This document shows, piece after piece, positions 38,701-51,556 of a stretch of DNA of 64,000 nucleotides. Below the pieces are notes generated by a model that worked only from the letters and a program-made list of their open reading frames with translations, searched no databases and was not told where the DNA came from. Position 1 is the first letter of the stretch, and the number at the start of each line of letters is the position of its first letter. This DNA is from Dimorphilus gyrociliatus (taxonomy: Eukaryota; Annelida; Polychaeta; Dinophilidae). A program made the translations under genes and the position numbers. The DNA is taken from contig CAJFCJ010000026.1 in NCBI GenBank assembly GCA_904063045.1, forward strand, positions 226,964 through 290,963, read 5' to 3'.

Positions 38701-39544
38701 GCTAGATGGCGATTATAATATATAAAAAAACAGACATTTCTCCATTTTTTATCATTTTCAACCGTAAACTGCGTACAAATAAATATAACATATAAATGTC
38801 AATTTTCAGCAAAATCTAAATGTACATTTTCATACATACATTAAAAAACTCTGCATCTTTGAGCACTTCATATAATAAAAGACAATGTCGCCGTTTTTGC
38901 TTAAAGCGCACTTTGCGGTAGAAATACATCATTCATAAAAATACATATGGCATGACGAATATCGCAATGATGCGCACGAGAAGCACGAGAAACTCTCAAT
39001 AACAGTGCCAAAAAATTTACATTCGTATATCAAACAACAAAGATTTTTTGGCTATTTTATAAAATTTACATTTTAAACGGCGGTAAAACTTATACTCTCA
39101 CCTATGAAACACTGAAAAAATATTTCTTCTGATCTTTACATAAGCAAATGCAATAGGATTAAAAGGTAATAAGAAACTGTCATTGTTCCATAGGTCTTTT
39201 ATGGCAAAACATTTCAGTATTTTCGCTAGGCTCCAACACTGCAGATGGCGTCACAGTCAAACACCATCATTGGAAAATAAATAAGCATTGGAACAAATCA
39301 TTTTATACACAAAAACGTTTTTTTTTAAAAAATATACTTACACCATTCTACTTAACGAACACAATTCAATAAACAAGAAAATGTTTGCTGCCATTTCTAA
39401 ACAGTTTATTGTTAATTCATGCACCAGCATAAGGCTTCGATAGCCCAAGCGATGATTTATTTTATTGCCCTATCCTGAGTGTTGTATACCAGCATATTAC
39501 ATTCAAAGAGGCATCTCATCGTTTACTTCTCAAGCGATTTTGCG

Positions 39545-41032
39545 TCAGGAATGAGAAAAAAGTAAGAAGTTGCCGAACTTGGACGGACTCGACATTACAG
39601 CAGGCTCGTTCTTATGATTTTCTAACTGTGAGAAAAATATAACAATTACATATAAAGACCTTGTGAAAGATTAATCGAAAAACCTTGTTGTCAAAAACAT
39701 CATCTGCAGCTGATAACACAGCAGCATCTAACAATTGGTCATTGTCCAATTCGTTGAGGAGATCGTCGTTGGCTTTCGAGTCTAAGGCTGTATTACCCAA
39801 AATTCTTAAATCATCCTGAGTTAGTTGGGGTGGTTGATCCGGTACAGTTTTGATGATAGTAATGGTTGGTGCTTGCTTAATTACATTATTATTATTCACT
39901 GGTAACGAAACAGTTTGACGAATTGTCAGTTCGCCGTTGATTTGAGAACGAGGGGACGAAGGACAACCAGCTTTTCCAGCTTCAATTAAATCCAGAATAT
40001 CTATCGGGTGATAAAAAAATTAATTTTTCTTTTCTTATAACTTATTGGTGATATACCTGGGTTGGACATGGATTTTTTAATGGCAGCTGCATCCTTTTTC
40101 CTCCACTTTGCAATTTCATCATCCATTTTATCTGCCTTTTCAGGATTCAATCCCCATAAACAACCTTTCTTATTTGCTCCTGAAGAACTGCTAGTAACTT
40201 TAGGATTATCGAGTTTCTCAAAACATTTGTTCAAGGATAAATTATGTCTAACAGAATTCTGAAAAAAAACAACAAGTTATTAAAGAAATCAATAATAGGA
40301 CAACAATTAACCTTCCAGCCATCGGGAGCAGTTTTGAAGTAAGGAAAATTTTCACTGGAAAAATATTTAAAATTAAGATAAAGTTGGTGAATGATATTAT
40401 AAAACTTACATCATAAAGTTATATATTTCAGATACGGGCAGTGTTCCAGTATCACTGTTCTTTAGGGCCAATGCTATTAAACAACTGTAAGAATATAGAG
40501 GTTTAGGATATTTGTTCGGCTTTTGAGCAATATTAATGCTAGTATTTGTGATAGATGGAGACGGAGTAGGATTTCTTGGTTTCGTCGGCATAATATCATT
40601 CAAGGACTTGGATGATGGTGAATTTCGAACGGACGGTCGAATATAGTTAACAGGCTGAAGACGCTGTGGTGAATTATTGTTAGTAGTACGAATAGGTTGA
40701 GAGTGCGTTGTCGTAGGAGATACTGTTGATGTTGAAGTTGATATAGATGTGGAAGATGCAATGGTGACTGGATTAAGGCGAGGTGATTTTGAAGGAGATT
40801 GAGCAATTGGCATTCCGGTTTGAGGGTTAACCAGAAGATTCGGATCCGAATTCTCGAGTACAGTCTCTCCTAAATCATTTAACCAGTTCGATTGCGGGAA
40901 TTCTGTCGATGAGTCCCAAATATCGCTCGAAAATTGGCCATCGCAAAACGCTCCCGCTTGAATATCATCTTCAATCATGTCCTGTAGAGAAACAACCCTA
41001 CTACCTTCAGCACCAGGAACAAAGTACTCCAT
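39545..41032 (-). CDS. FoxN1/4: FoxN1/4 forkhead transcription factor (5 exons, perhaps one more 5')
   Basis: Winged-helix nuclear factor; FoxN4 acts in neuronal and ciliated-cell fate. ATG at 41032 ([10 protein letters not shown]), then a Ser/Thr-rich N-terminus. The forkhead domain is split over three exons: [19 protein letters not shown] ... [22 protein letters not shown] (a small exon of about 44 bp); and [16 protein letters not shown] ... [10 protein letters not shown]. The helix [13 protein letters not shown] and the GCLWxLNP plus KWRKKD stretch are typical of FoxN1/4 and exclude FoxO and FoxN2/3. Exon 4 is acidic and Leu-rich, ending VFDNK in phase 0. Exon 5 ([10 protein letters not shown]...) stops at 39547-39545. 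Introns are about 50 bp. Minus-strand AATAAA signals follow at 39456-39466. Confidence 0.93.
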
Positions 41033-41075
41033 TCTATTGACTGAATTATATTGTGCATCCGATCAGTTCATATTA

Positions 41076-41240
41076 CGAAACCAATACGAACACATAGTAA
41101 AATATAGTTGGTAGTACTAGGCGTAGTAAAACAGTTGCAGGCCTTCTGACACAAAGCTTTCGCAAACGTTTGAATCGTCTCACGTTCATTGGACGATTTA
41201 AGAACTATACTGTCGATGATTGGTTGGGTCGCCATTTTTA
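41076..41240 (-). CDS. FoxN1/4: Possible 5' coding exon of FoxN1/4
   Basis: An ATG at 41240 opens MATQPIIDSIVLK and reads to CVRI. A GT at the end of this frame and the ATTCAG just before the main exon would remove about 44 bp and join [12 protein letters not shown] in phase. The intron would be slightly shorter than the others in the window (about 50 bp). It may instead be 5' UTR with the start at 41032. End coordinates are approximate. Confidence 0.4.
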
Positions 41241-44200
41241 AATAAAAATGGCCGAATACAGGTACATCGTTAGAACTGTATATCATATAAATGAGAAAAT
41301 CTTAAAATTCAACGAAGACGATATAAAATAAAATAATCATTATTTGATTCATTGATTGGGATATTTATCTTTTTTTTCGATCATTTCCCGCGAAAATAAA
41401 ATGTTTTGCCGCCATATTGAATTAATTATGCTAAGAAGTGTTTATGATTCGAACAAGGCATCTCTTAGGGGTGTCGACTTTAATTATTTTATTTTTTTGT
41501 ATCTATGTTATTCATATTCGACATTATTCATAAAATTATTGCATTGATAGTAAGCATGGGCTAGGCTCAATAAAAACAGGGTTCCTAATACTTAAATAAG
41601 AATTTTAAATTTACTTTTATAACGGCTAAGTTTTATTAGAAGATACGATTAAATTGACTTGAAAACTAAGTTAAATTTAATAATTTTGATTTTAACATTT
41701 TCAATGATAAATCTTTTCAAACGCACTTTTAGAAATTTTATTGAATACGGAAGATATTTAAATTAAATTCTTATGTTTCAATAACAGTGAAAATAACCCG
41801 TCAGATGGCACCTCTTCTGCTATTATGTGGACACAATATATGTTTAACTTTCACTAAATAACTTTAAGATTGTCTCCATAATCTAAAAATTTGGAAAATT
41901 TGTAGTAATACAATGCAAAAAGTCGAAAGATTTTATATCAAAAGTTCGATTACTTTAGAAAAATTATTTTCTTTTATAAATTATTTACGAATTCTGTTTT
42001 AACGAAAGACAATAAAAAAATATTGAAAGTTAACTTTTACGAAGTTTTCGGTTTGCTACAATTTACTCACGTCTACCAAAGTTTTTTTGTAAAGGAGAAA
42101 AGAAATCAATGCATAAACTATGCTTCAATAATTGATGTCATATTAGCTCTCAGAGTTGTTGCGGTTTACATTTAAGAAAAAGAAGTAATACTTTGTAGAT
42201 ACTTAGAATTACTCTTCTGTTTTTTTTTAGTCTTTCGATTATGGGTTTTAGCTTTGGACGAACATGGGAAGTATTTATTATAGTTACTAATAGTTAAAAA
42301 AACCGCCACTTGATGGCGTCAACATAGTATTCAATTCAAACTTCATATGCGACGTTCTTATATTCTTTCATGTGGTGCCATCTTTCGGGGCATTAAATAG
42401 ACTAATCAGCCTATTTAAAGTTTTCGTTAATATAGATTATTTTACACGGAATGTTAGCATATTTGAGATATAGACAAAAATCCTTATTGTACTCTATTTT
42501 TCTAGGATAGTAAGAAAAATTATTAATCATTTTTTTATGTTCAATTAGTTATTTAATTAATGCATCAAAATTACTTGAAAAAGTAAAATAGTTGTGTTCA
42601 TATTATTATCAACAAAGGACGACATTTATTACATTAAAGATTCAATTCATATTAATATAAAACTGCACAATGTACGGTGTCTCCCTCTGTTTTTTAAGCA
42701 CTTTAAATGTTTTCATTGTCCAGTTTAACGCATTCTTTAAGGTTCATTCTTGGTTGGAAATTTTTTTTTGGTACCTTTGAAATTCTTTATTTCATTACTT
42801 GAAAAATAAAAAAGAAATCCGTGACATTTAAATTGACATGTTCTCGTCAAAGAAAGAGCGGACAGAGAAGATGAAAGTTGTTCATTTCTTTTCTTTTTCA
42901 CTGGCTTTGACAGAATATTTTAGTAGAACATCTCGTTACTTTTTATATATACATTTAGGAGTATAAATTGATAAATACTTTATAATAATATTGGCTCCTA
43001 AAAAAGAAAAAAGTTAGATCCTATTTCGTACAGAGTATTAGATGACATTTGATTAGGTGAAATTTATTATAAAAAGTTCATTTGGTTGAGCTTTTATCTT
43101 GATATGTAAACAACACTAGAATTTAGTTCTTGCTAGAATTTGTATTATTGACGCTTTAAACAGTTTCAGCAGTCTTAAGAAAGAGACACAGTACGAGAAA
43201 AGAGCGGGAGAAAAGTAGCAGGTGCTGTTGCATTAAACTTGCGCACTGCGCTTAATTGGTGCTGGCACAAGACACGGCCACCTTTCACTGCGCCTTAATT
43301 ATGCATCGACTGCATTAAGCGCTAAGCGGCGCCATCTATGAAGGAAGACTGTAAAATAAAGAAAAGAAGGAGAAAAAAATGCCTTCGTGGACTCGATACG
43401 GCGCCGATGGCGTATAATTAAAGCGGCGTCTAATAAGCGGGAATATGGGTAAAATTGTAGAAAATTTCGCTTTTGGGCCTAGAGCGAAAAGAGACGCCGT
43501 AGCGCTAATGACGCTGGCGTCCGGCACCAGGCGCGCAACATCCATCACCATTATAAGACTGGCGAGAGAGTGAGTGAGTAAACATTGACAGAAATGACAA
43601 GGGCACTAGCATGTTCTCTTCTACAGGTTAGGCGTCATCATGCCAGCCATAGTCATGCAAACATCCAATTTAGGGCTATATGATATCGTTATGCTTGCTT
43701 AACTTCAACGTCAATATATTTTAGTAAAGGTTCAGCATAGATACAGTATACAGTGCACGGTTTGTAAAATCATATAATCTGCATACTATATCTAACTGTA
43801 AGAAAGGAAAAATCACCAAGTCAACAAGCTCCAGTAGACAGGACAATAGTGAGCAAATCACGGCTCAGCGTTATCGACGTGTCAATCAATTTTTTTCGTC
43901 TTTTTATTTTTCTTTTAACATTTTATAGATCTCATGTGAGATTTTCTGCTTGAAATATATTCATTTTCTATTTAAAACATCGAACAGTAATTGCCTCACG
44001 GGTCTCTAGCGTGTTGAATATATGACAAACTACTTGGTAAACAGACGACTGACAGTTGAACGGCATGTCGGAAGGTGCAAATAAATACGACCGCAATATT
44101 GACCGTCGGTTTTCGTACACAAGCACTACCCCGTTCTGTAGAAGCCGGAAATTAAGGGTTTTCTTTGCATTGTAGGTTGGTGGGGAGTGAGGAAAGCAAC

Positions 44201-44797
44201 GTGTATAGTATATATTCTGTATCTTGTATATTATATGATCAAGACATATATGGTATATGACGATGGTATGTGCCTTTGTGGCTTACTGGCGCCATCACCA
44301 TTACAGCGATTGATATATAGAGATAAGCTAGCACGCTATCGACCGGAAAAGCCGTAATGCGGTGCATAGACGTATAGTGTGTGGAATATTGGGCGCTCTA
44401 CGGGACCACCCAAGCGCATAAAGTAGCGGTCATAGTTGATTGTCTTGCAGGGTTTAATGCACATCGTCCACCATATATCACGCTTTTTGACTATCTAGTC
44501 ATTCTAGTGGCAGAAAAAGTCGCCTCCACGAATAGAATCAATGTCAATGAGCAATAATCGGTATCTCAGCTTGCCGTCTTTAATGTTCAACAATGCGTGC
44601 TTATTTGCAGCAGTAGACGCCAGTGGCACTGACGCCGAAATCACCCCCGCCAAGTTATTGGTCATTACACTGGCACCGTGCAGTTGCAGTGCAAATAGCG
44701 TAAAATCAGCTCGCTGCTAATCAGTTAGAGCATGTACTCGCTACTCTGTAATGTAGTCGTATTAATGCGATTCGAATACGGTACAACGCTTTTCTAC

Positions 44798-44811
44798 TGA
44801 TGACGTCATCA
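44798..44811. promoter_or_regulatory. Extended ATF/CREB palindrome
   Basis: Perfect 14-bp palindrome TGATGACGTCATCA with the CRE core in the centre. It is about 2.1 kb upstream of Tbx2/3-A. Confidence 0.4.
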
Positions 44812-46703
44812 AAGGAGGACTACATATTCTAAATTAGAAAAAGAAGGAAAGAAGAGAAAAAAAGAAGTTTGCATAATTCCACCTATTTTATACTCTTTGA
44901 TCAGGGCGTTCGATAGAGCACGCAGAAATCAGATCGGCTTAATTATTTTTTGCGCTCAAAACAATCGCGTTTCTTTGGTGTTCTATCGAGTGCGCGCTCG
45001 TGCAGATGGTGCATGCCGCCGCATCTCATATCCTCCTTATACCATATCATATCTGCAGTGTAGATTTATGCAATGAAAACTATTCTTTTATTCATATTCG
45101 ATTCTTGTATATATAGTTATTTCAATTTATATGATAAAGATATAATGTATATTATATGTATCTCAATATGAAGACGAAACAACAAGCATTTGCCAAACTT
45201 GCCGGACGCGTCTGTCAAGCGCCAACTGCTACCAATCCATCAGAATGAGTTTTTGGTAGGAAACGAAAACATGCAGAATGCCTGTTAAAATGTTCTTAAT
45301 CATAATCGTTTCTCCTACAATAATTAAATTATTTGGGCCTTCCAAAGTCAAATGATTTTGGAAACGTTTTCAAATCCGACCTTAACCAATCCTATTAACT
45401 GAGATTTAAATCATAAAATAATTCATTGTAGCATTCCAAAATTGTTAATGTAACAATTTTTTTTATCATACCTATGATATCGCTATATATTTACAAGTTA
45501 ATGGAATATGTTTATTTTTACGGGAATTATTCAACTCTTCTTGAAACGATACACCTTCTTTTCTCATGTATTGTGTGAGATTTCAGACCTGCATAGCAAA
45601 CAGGAAGTTTAGTTTATAATTGCTTCCTAGCCGGAAGTTTCTAGAAAAAAAGGACATGCGTATTGATCAAAAGTTCCATTGTTCAAAGAAGGGGCTTTAT
45701 TAATGGGCTCGTTCGCGAGTGTGATGCATGCGTATATGGAGTTTTCCTTTATGCATTTTTTGCGTTAAAACGTTCGTGAGAGGCTGAAAAAAGGAGAGTA
45801 GAAAGGAGAGACGGTCTCAGAATTTTGATTGAGCTAATATCGGCTGAAGACACGGTCGAAGAGCTATATACGTTTTCATATTTACGACGGCATCATCTGG
45901 GGAGAAGGCGTCCGAAGCTGTAACGCTGAGATAGCTGCGTGTCAATCTCTTCTCCTATCGTCTCTTCTCCCTTGCCGATATTAAACGTCTGCGCTATATA
46001 CGCTTCATTCTGACAATTTTTTCTTTTTTACGCAATCACCGATAATCGGTCGAACGAGAAAATAAGGCGAATTAGTCGCGGTCAATACTAACTATTCACT
46101 TCAAAGCAACGTCAAATGTGAGTGACTGGTGCGTGCGACAGTTCGGCGCCAACGATTTCGCCATTTCACTTCTTTTTTCGACTACTAACAAATAAAACTT
46201 CTATAATACTTTATAGTTTTTTCGTAGATATACGGAGCAGTTGAATTATTAGAATCCGTAAATAAGAACTTTTATGACATATTTGTTCATATTCTATCTA
46301 AATATAGAATGTCATATTTTACGCATTCGATTTTTTAATACTAAATAAAGATAGATACATGCACGCACGCGCCTAGACACGCGCACGCTATTTTATTGTT
46401 CGTCGTCTTCGACATTGACCTAATTTTGGCGAGTGACGCTCGTTCGAATTAGAATCATTAAAGACGTGCATAGCCGATTATATTGGCTATAAATTGCAGT
46501 ATATAAGGTTACATCGTGGAGCATGCAGTGCAGAAATTAGCAATATAGGTGAAATATAAAATACTGAAAGTGTATATCGCTGACCAAACGCTGATCATAA
46601 GCGCCGCCCAGTTTCTGTTTGCTACATACACCTGCACGGAATGTAGGCCGTCATAAACATCACTTAGTTCTATCTGCCTCAAAGCGATAGTTTAGCGCTA
46701 CCT

Positions 46704-46715
46704 CAGGTGGCGCTG
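46704..46715. promoter_or_regulatory. CTCF-like element upstream of Tbx2/3-A
   Basis: CAGGTGGCGCTG matches the core of the insect CTCF consensus (AGGTGGCGCT). It lies 199 bp before the Tbx2/3-A start codon. Binding is inferred. Confidence 0.45.
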
Positions 46716-46913
46716 TGCACACCAAACTTGTTCTGAGCGCCTTGCAACGCGGCGCCTTGCAACTCGCTCACTTGGCACGTTGATTGGATGACTGCCTACA
46801 ACTTGCCGGCCCAATCAGCACTGGCAACACTTTGCCTGACAAACCAAACAACTTGACTCTACAGCAGCGTTTCTTTCCTCTTCTGTTCTACATATTTCTT
46901 GTAGAAGCAAAAA

Positions 46914-49900
46914 ATGATATTACCGTCATCTACTTCTACAGCATCTCCACCTCCCTCTACTACCCAGGCTCTACCCCAACCTTCAAGTCGTTTACCGATA
47001 TACGCAGCTCCCTTTATGCTTCGGTCTAATTCTGACTATAGCATGAGTAGTCTACTTGCACCTTCGGTTTTTCCTACCGCCAACTATGCCAATCTACCCC
47101 CTGGATTAACATCACTACCAATTCCAGCAAGAACCTCCGCCGACCTCCTGTCCGCCCAACATTCTTTCCATCTTGCTCGTTCTTTAAATCCTCCTCCGCC
47201 ACCCCCACCTTCTCACTTACAAGCTCCTCGAGGTGTTGTAGAACCAGAACAGGAAGTACATGATGATCCAAAAGTTGACCTGGATTCTAAAGAATTATGG
47301 GAGCAGTTTCATCAGTTCGGCACAGAAATGGTTATAACAAAGTCCGGCAGGTATGTAAATGTCAAAAATTCTTCACTTTTATAAGCATATCTCTGTATAC
47401 AATCGCAATGATAAAAGTATAATAAATCCATTAGAGAATTTTCCTTCACCTGACCCATTTCGTTGTTGCGAAATATTATCGCCAGATGGTAATTTAATGT
47501 GTATAGGCACCTACACAGATTATAGAGAGCCGATTAGCTTTCTTGAATAAAGTGCGTCACCTTTGCAGAATATAGGCGTGTATATTTTAATCGTGCGTGA
47601 AAAATTGCGGTATAAATATACAAATTATTAATGTCCCATACACATGTACATACTCACATATGCGTAAAAAATGTTACTAAAAAGAATATATATATATATA
47701 TATATATATATATTCGCCTCCATGCATAAGTGGATCTTCTGTAAATATTTACGTGTGGAAAATATATGCAATAATACACTCTCGATCATATCGACTGAGC
47801 CGCTTTTGGCGCCAACTCTGATGGCCAGACGGCACAGTAACAATAGCTTTGAGGTCAGAGCATTGTTGAGAGCACGTAGCAATAGAAAGCGATAATTGAT
47901 TCTGCGTTCGAAAATGGCTAAGCGCTTGTATAAGTCTCTACTATTCTGCTTCATTCTACTCTTCCTCAGTAGTCTTTGCATGTTTTTTTTTCTTGTACTT
48001 TTCTTATGTTTAAGTATAAAATTATTTTTTTATCCTACTGTTTAGAAAGTTCAAAATAAAACGTGCTTATTCCTGTCTCAAAATATATATGCAATGTAAT
48101 TCACATGAAAAACATAATGGAGTAATTTCATTACGTAATTCATACGCGCCGCTTTCAGTTAGAAGACTTCTCCACCGACAGCTTAATAATGCATGCGTGC
48201 ATGCATTTGACTAAGTCTATTCACTTATTTGTATTGTTCTTTTTGTGGCTATTAAGATCACATTATCTTCTCTATATTTCTATGTGTTTATTAAGAAAGA
48301 AAAACGAATCGACGGCTGACCCGTTGGTTTTTTCGACTCTCCCTTAAATATGATGTCCAGGTGCGGCCAGGTGCCGAAGCACTGTCATTAACCGACACGC
48401 AACATCATTTTTGATATTTGATCTCGTATTTAATTTCTCATGCACTTCAAGTGGCTCTTTTTAGCGCCACAAGGTGAAGTTCGTAAGTTTTTAAGGCTTA
48501 TTGACAAAAAAAAAATATAAATTAAAAACCAATTTTTGATGTCTTATTCGTGTATGAAAAAAGTGTATCTGAACATGAAACATATATAAATAAACATAGT
48601 AGACTCACTGAGCGGACTTCATACGCGCGTAGGCGACACGTATAATTCCCACTCCTTTTATCAATTACACCTTTCCTTACTATTGCATTTAGTATGATTA
48701 ATTGCGAGAAATTGAAATAAATATTCGTATATATTTCAGGAGAATGTTTCCGCCGTTTAAAGTCAAAGTATCTGGTTTGGATAAACGAGCAAAGTACATA
48801 CTCCTAATGGATATTGTGGCAGTGGATGATTGCAGATATAAATTTCACAATTCGAAATGGATGGTAGCTGGAAAAGCAGATCCTGAAATGCCAAAAAGAA
48901 TGTATATTCATCCAGATTCACCAGCAACAGGAGAACAATGGATGCAAAAACTTGTATCTTTTCACAAACTTAAACTAACGAATAACATATCGGACAAACA
49001 TGGATTTATAAGTGTAAGTTATAGATATGTAGGAAGATTTTTAAACCTTCATTAAATGAGTTTTGTAAATGCGATGTTGTGCATTCATCTTGATCATATG
49101 GGAAAGTGCATGTGTACATCCTTAGGGCTATTTGCTTTTAAGCCGAGATCCAATGTCGCATTTACGGTTGATAATAATTAGGAAAATTCGTTGTTTACTA
49201 TTATTAGGTCATACGCCTTTTAAGTTATCCTTAGCGCATTATTAAGCAATATTTAGCCATGTCTTGAGTTTACTATGAATTTTTTACGTTATTATTACGA
49301 GAAAAGATTTTTAGAAACATACAAGAGATAAAATATTAATCAACGACTGACACTCATTTACCGTATATCCGTTAAAAGTCAACCGGTAGTTTTTAACATT
49401 TAGGTTAGCACGTTCATTTTATAAGACAAGTATTGACTTGGTTCCTCATTAAAAGCCCAAATTAAAATGGAAAGTCGAGTGACGTTTTGCTGTAAAAAAA
49501 TAATAAAAATGGAAAAACTGTTGAAAGTAAAGATAATTTAAATAAAGGATCATTAACAGACAAGAGCGCTAATCTTCTCAAATACTAATCGTAAACGTCC
49601 GCACGTCCCTGCTTAATGTTTAATCTGACATTTAAACGAATTACATGTACACGTAAAAGTGTGTTCCCACGAAAAAAAATTGCTTCGGGCGTAAAGTATT
49701 GTTTACCGACATTATAATGGTGGTGAGTGTATATGCCTTTGTGTATGCGCTTTTTGAAGATATCAAAGGAATGTATATATGTGGTCCCTATACATATACC
49801 TATATATTTATTATGTATTGTATACTCAGATAAAGCATAAAGAAAACATATATTTGTAAGAATAAACATAAATTAACATATCCCCGCATTGCACATCTTA

Positions 49901-51556
49901 TTATAAAATTTTCATCACTAAAGTCATCTTTTGGCTACTTAAAGTAAAAACTAAGAAAAACCACGTAATATTTTCATCTCAATATATAAAGGTATTCAGA
50001 CAAGAGTACATTTGCTATCTATACTTTTCAATTTTCATTTCTACAATGCTTTCAGATTTTTAATGGTTATGTATTATTTACAAGTTGTTTTATTTTTAAA
50101 CCGAAACAGGTCATTTTGAATTCGATGCACAAATATCAACCCAGATTCCACCTGGCAAGGGCAAACGACATCCTCAAATTACCCTACTTACCATATTCGG
50201 AATTTCGTTCGTTCGTTTTTAAGGAAACTGAATTTATTGCTGTTACTGCATATCAAAATGAAAAAGTTAGTATCTTGTATAAAATATATAGACAGTTCTA
50301 TTTGACATAAGCATGTGATGCGCAGATGGCGTTACGGAACGCTATGAAACAAAGGAGATAATTAGTGTGCAGGTGTACAATTTGTTTCAGTTTCGTCTGT
50401 AGACGGAATTAAATACTTACGTAGATAGTTACCTTGTGGAAAAAAGTAGATTGAAAGAAATTTTACCTTCGTTTATTTTGTGTATCGGCGAAGGTGATGG
50501 ATGTAAGGGCTTAAGATTTCTGAAGGAGATACGTCAAAAAGCTTTCAAACAAAACCATTGTCCGTTAAAGTTTTCGCTGTTTCTTATACAGATTACTCAA
50601 CTAAAAATAGATCACAATCCTTTCGCGAAAGGTTTTAGAGACACTGGTAGTGGTAGGCGTGAGAAAAAGTAAGTTATAGTTAATGATAATTTTGGGAATT
50701 TTTTTAAAATTGACTTTAAAAATTAAGGCGATTAATGATGCAACAAACGTCAACATCAACCAATAGTGCAACAACTCCAGTAACGTCAAGTACCGTTGTA
50801 CCAACAACTGAGGCAAGCGACGAAGATGAAGAGGATCAAGAATGTTCAGAAATTTCAGTTGTTGACGAGAAGCCACAAGAGAGCTGCTCTTCAACGGTTA
50901 AAGATGAAGACAGGAACAATAACAACAATCAGGGCGACTCTTCTGATGAGTCATGTGAGAATGGAGTGGACGATAGCGGAGTGGTGAAATCATCCCCCCA
51001 ATCAACAACTCCTCCCTCTCATCAACAAAACCCGTCTAACAATCTACATCAACATACTCAACAACAACCTACGAGTATGTTACCGTATTTGTATGGACCA
51101 GCCGCAGCAGCAGCTTTGGGATTATACTCTTCAACAAGCGCTCTAAGTCATCTATCTAATATCATGTTCAATGCCCATCATGCACACTTGATGGCGGCAG
51201 ACATGCCTCATCTCTTTAATTCCTCCCTCATCCCCCCTCATCCACTTTGGGCGCAGTGTAACACAGTCGACGTAAATTCTATTCTCGGAGCATCTTCAAC
51301 TACCTCAACTTCTTCCTCTCCTTTTCATCGGTCCACAAGATTTTCGCCTTATCCTCTCTTAAATTTAAGAAATTCAACAGTAAACCGATCAATGTCTCCT
51401 GAACGCGCTCCCTCCAACGGCTCTATAGAATCGGTTGCAAACGAACCAATTTCGTTAACATCCAAAAATCCAACAAGCGAGTTGAAGAGTATTGAGAAAA
51501 TGGTTAACGGTTTACATGATCAGTCAAAAGCGTCAAATCGTGACAGTTCCGTATAA
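46914..51556 (+). CDS. Tbx2/3: Tbx2/3-A, T-box transcription factor (5 exons)
   Basis: T-box repressor of the Tbx2/3 (optomotor-blind) subfamily. Exons 46914-47350, 48740-49013, 50110-50265, 50592-50668 and 50728-51556 sum to 590 aa. ATG 46914 follows an in-frame TAG. The N-terminus has [10 protein letters not shown] and a proline run; the T-box starts at [16 protein letters not shown] and includes [28 protein letters not shown] and [17 protein letters not shown]. The C-terminus keeps the Tbx2/3 tail, with [11 protein letters not shown], a MSPERAPS stretch and [12 protein letters not shown], comparable to vertebrate ELQSIQRLVSGL. At the exon 2/3 junction the only usable donor gives HGFIS-VILNSM, two residues longer than the family HGFTILNSM. 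There is also a three-residue expansion at LPYLPYSEF. Candidate polyadenylation signals are near 52165. Confidence 0.94.
47351..48739 (+). other. Tbx2/3: Tbx2/3-A intron 1
   Basis: 1.4-kb intron inside the T-box, after SGR in phase 2, a position shared with Tbx2/3-B. It contains a (TA)n tract at 47687-47713 and a 20-bp inverted repeat at 48188-48207 (9-bp arms AATGCATGC/GCATGCATT, 2-nt spacer). No coding sign. Confidence 0.7.
49014..50109 (+). other. Tbx2/3: Tbx2/3-A intron 2
   Basis: 1.1-kb AT-rich intron starting with a strong GTAAGT donor and ending AAACAG. No repeats or coding sign of note. Confidence 0.75.

Larger units (their letters stand above)
32713..39544. other. 6.8-kb gene-free interval between SoxD and FoxN1/4
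   Basis: No supported coding sequence. The proximal part is the SoxD 5' UTR and promoter. It contains (CTAT)n at 35188-35247, (TA)n at 35761-35791 and other TA-rich patches at 33.69-33.74 and 36.0-36.07 kb. CTCF-like elements are at 36355-36363 and 36745-36756, with AGATGGCG at 38704-38711 and 39243-39250. CpG-containing segments at 34.5-35.2, 35.6 and 37.2-38.5 kb are candidate enhancers. Minus-strand AATAAA signals for FoxN1/4 lie at 39456-39466. Confidence 0.5.
41241..46913. other. 5.7-kb gene-free interval between FoxN1/4 (-) and Tbx2/3-A (+)
   Basis: The first part is the FoxN1/4 promoter; GCCGCCATATTG at 41408-41419 is a good YY1-type site. 41.5-43.0 kb is very AT-rich with nothing recognisable. 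From about 43.2 kb the sequence becomes CpG-richer and holds GGCGCCATCTA (43328-43338), an extended CRE palindrome (44798-44811) and CAGGTGGCGCTG (46704-46715) about 200 bp before the Tbx2/3-A start. Enhancer or insulator content is inferred. Confidence 0.5.

Noticed and set aside
39545-41032. FoxO assignment for the forkhead gene
   Set aside because: The [21 protein letters not shown] helix and the GCLWxLNP/KWRKKD stretch are FoxN1/4 features; FoxO-specific motifs are absent.
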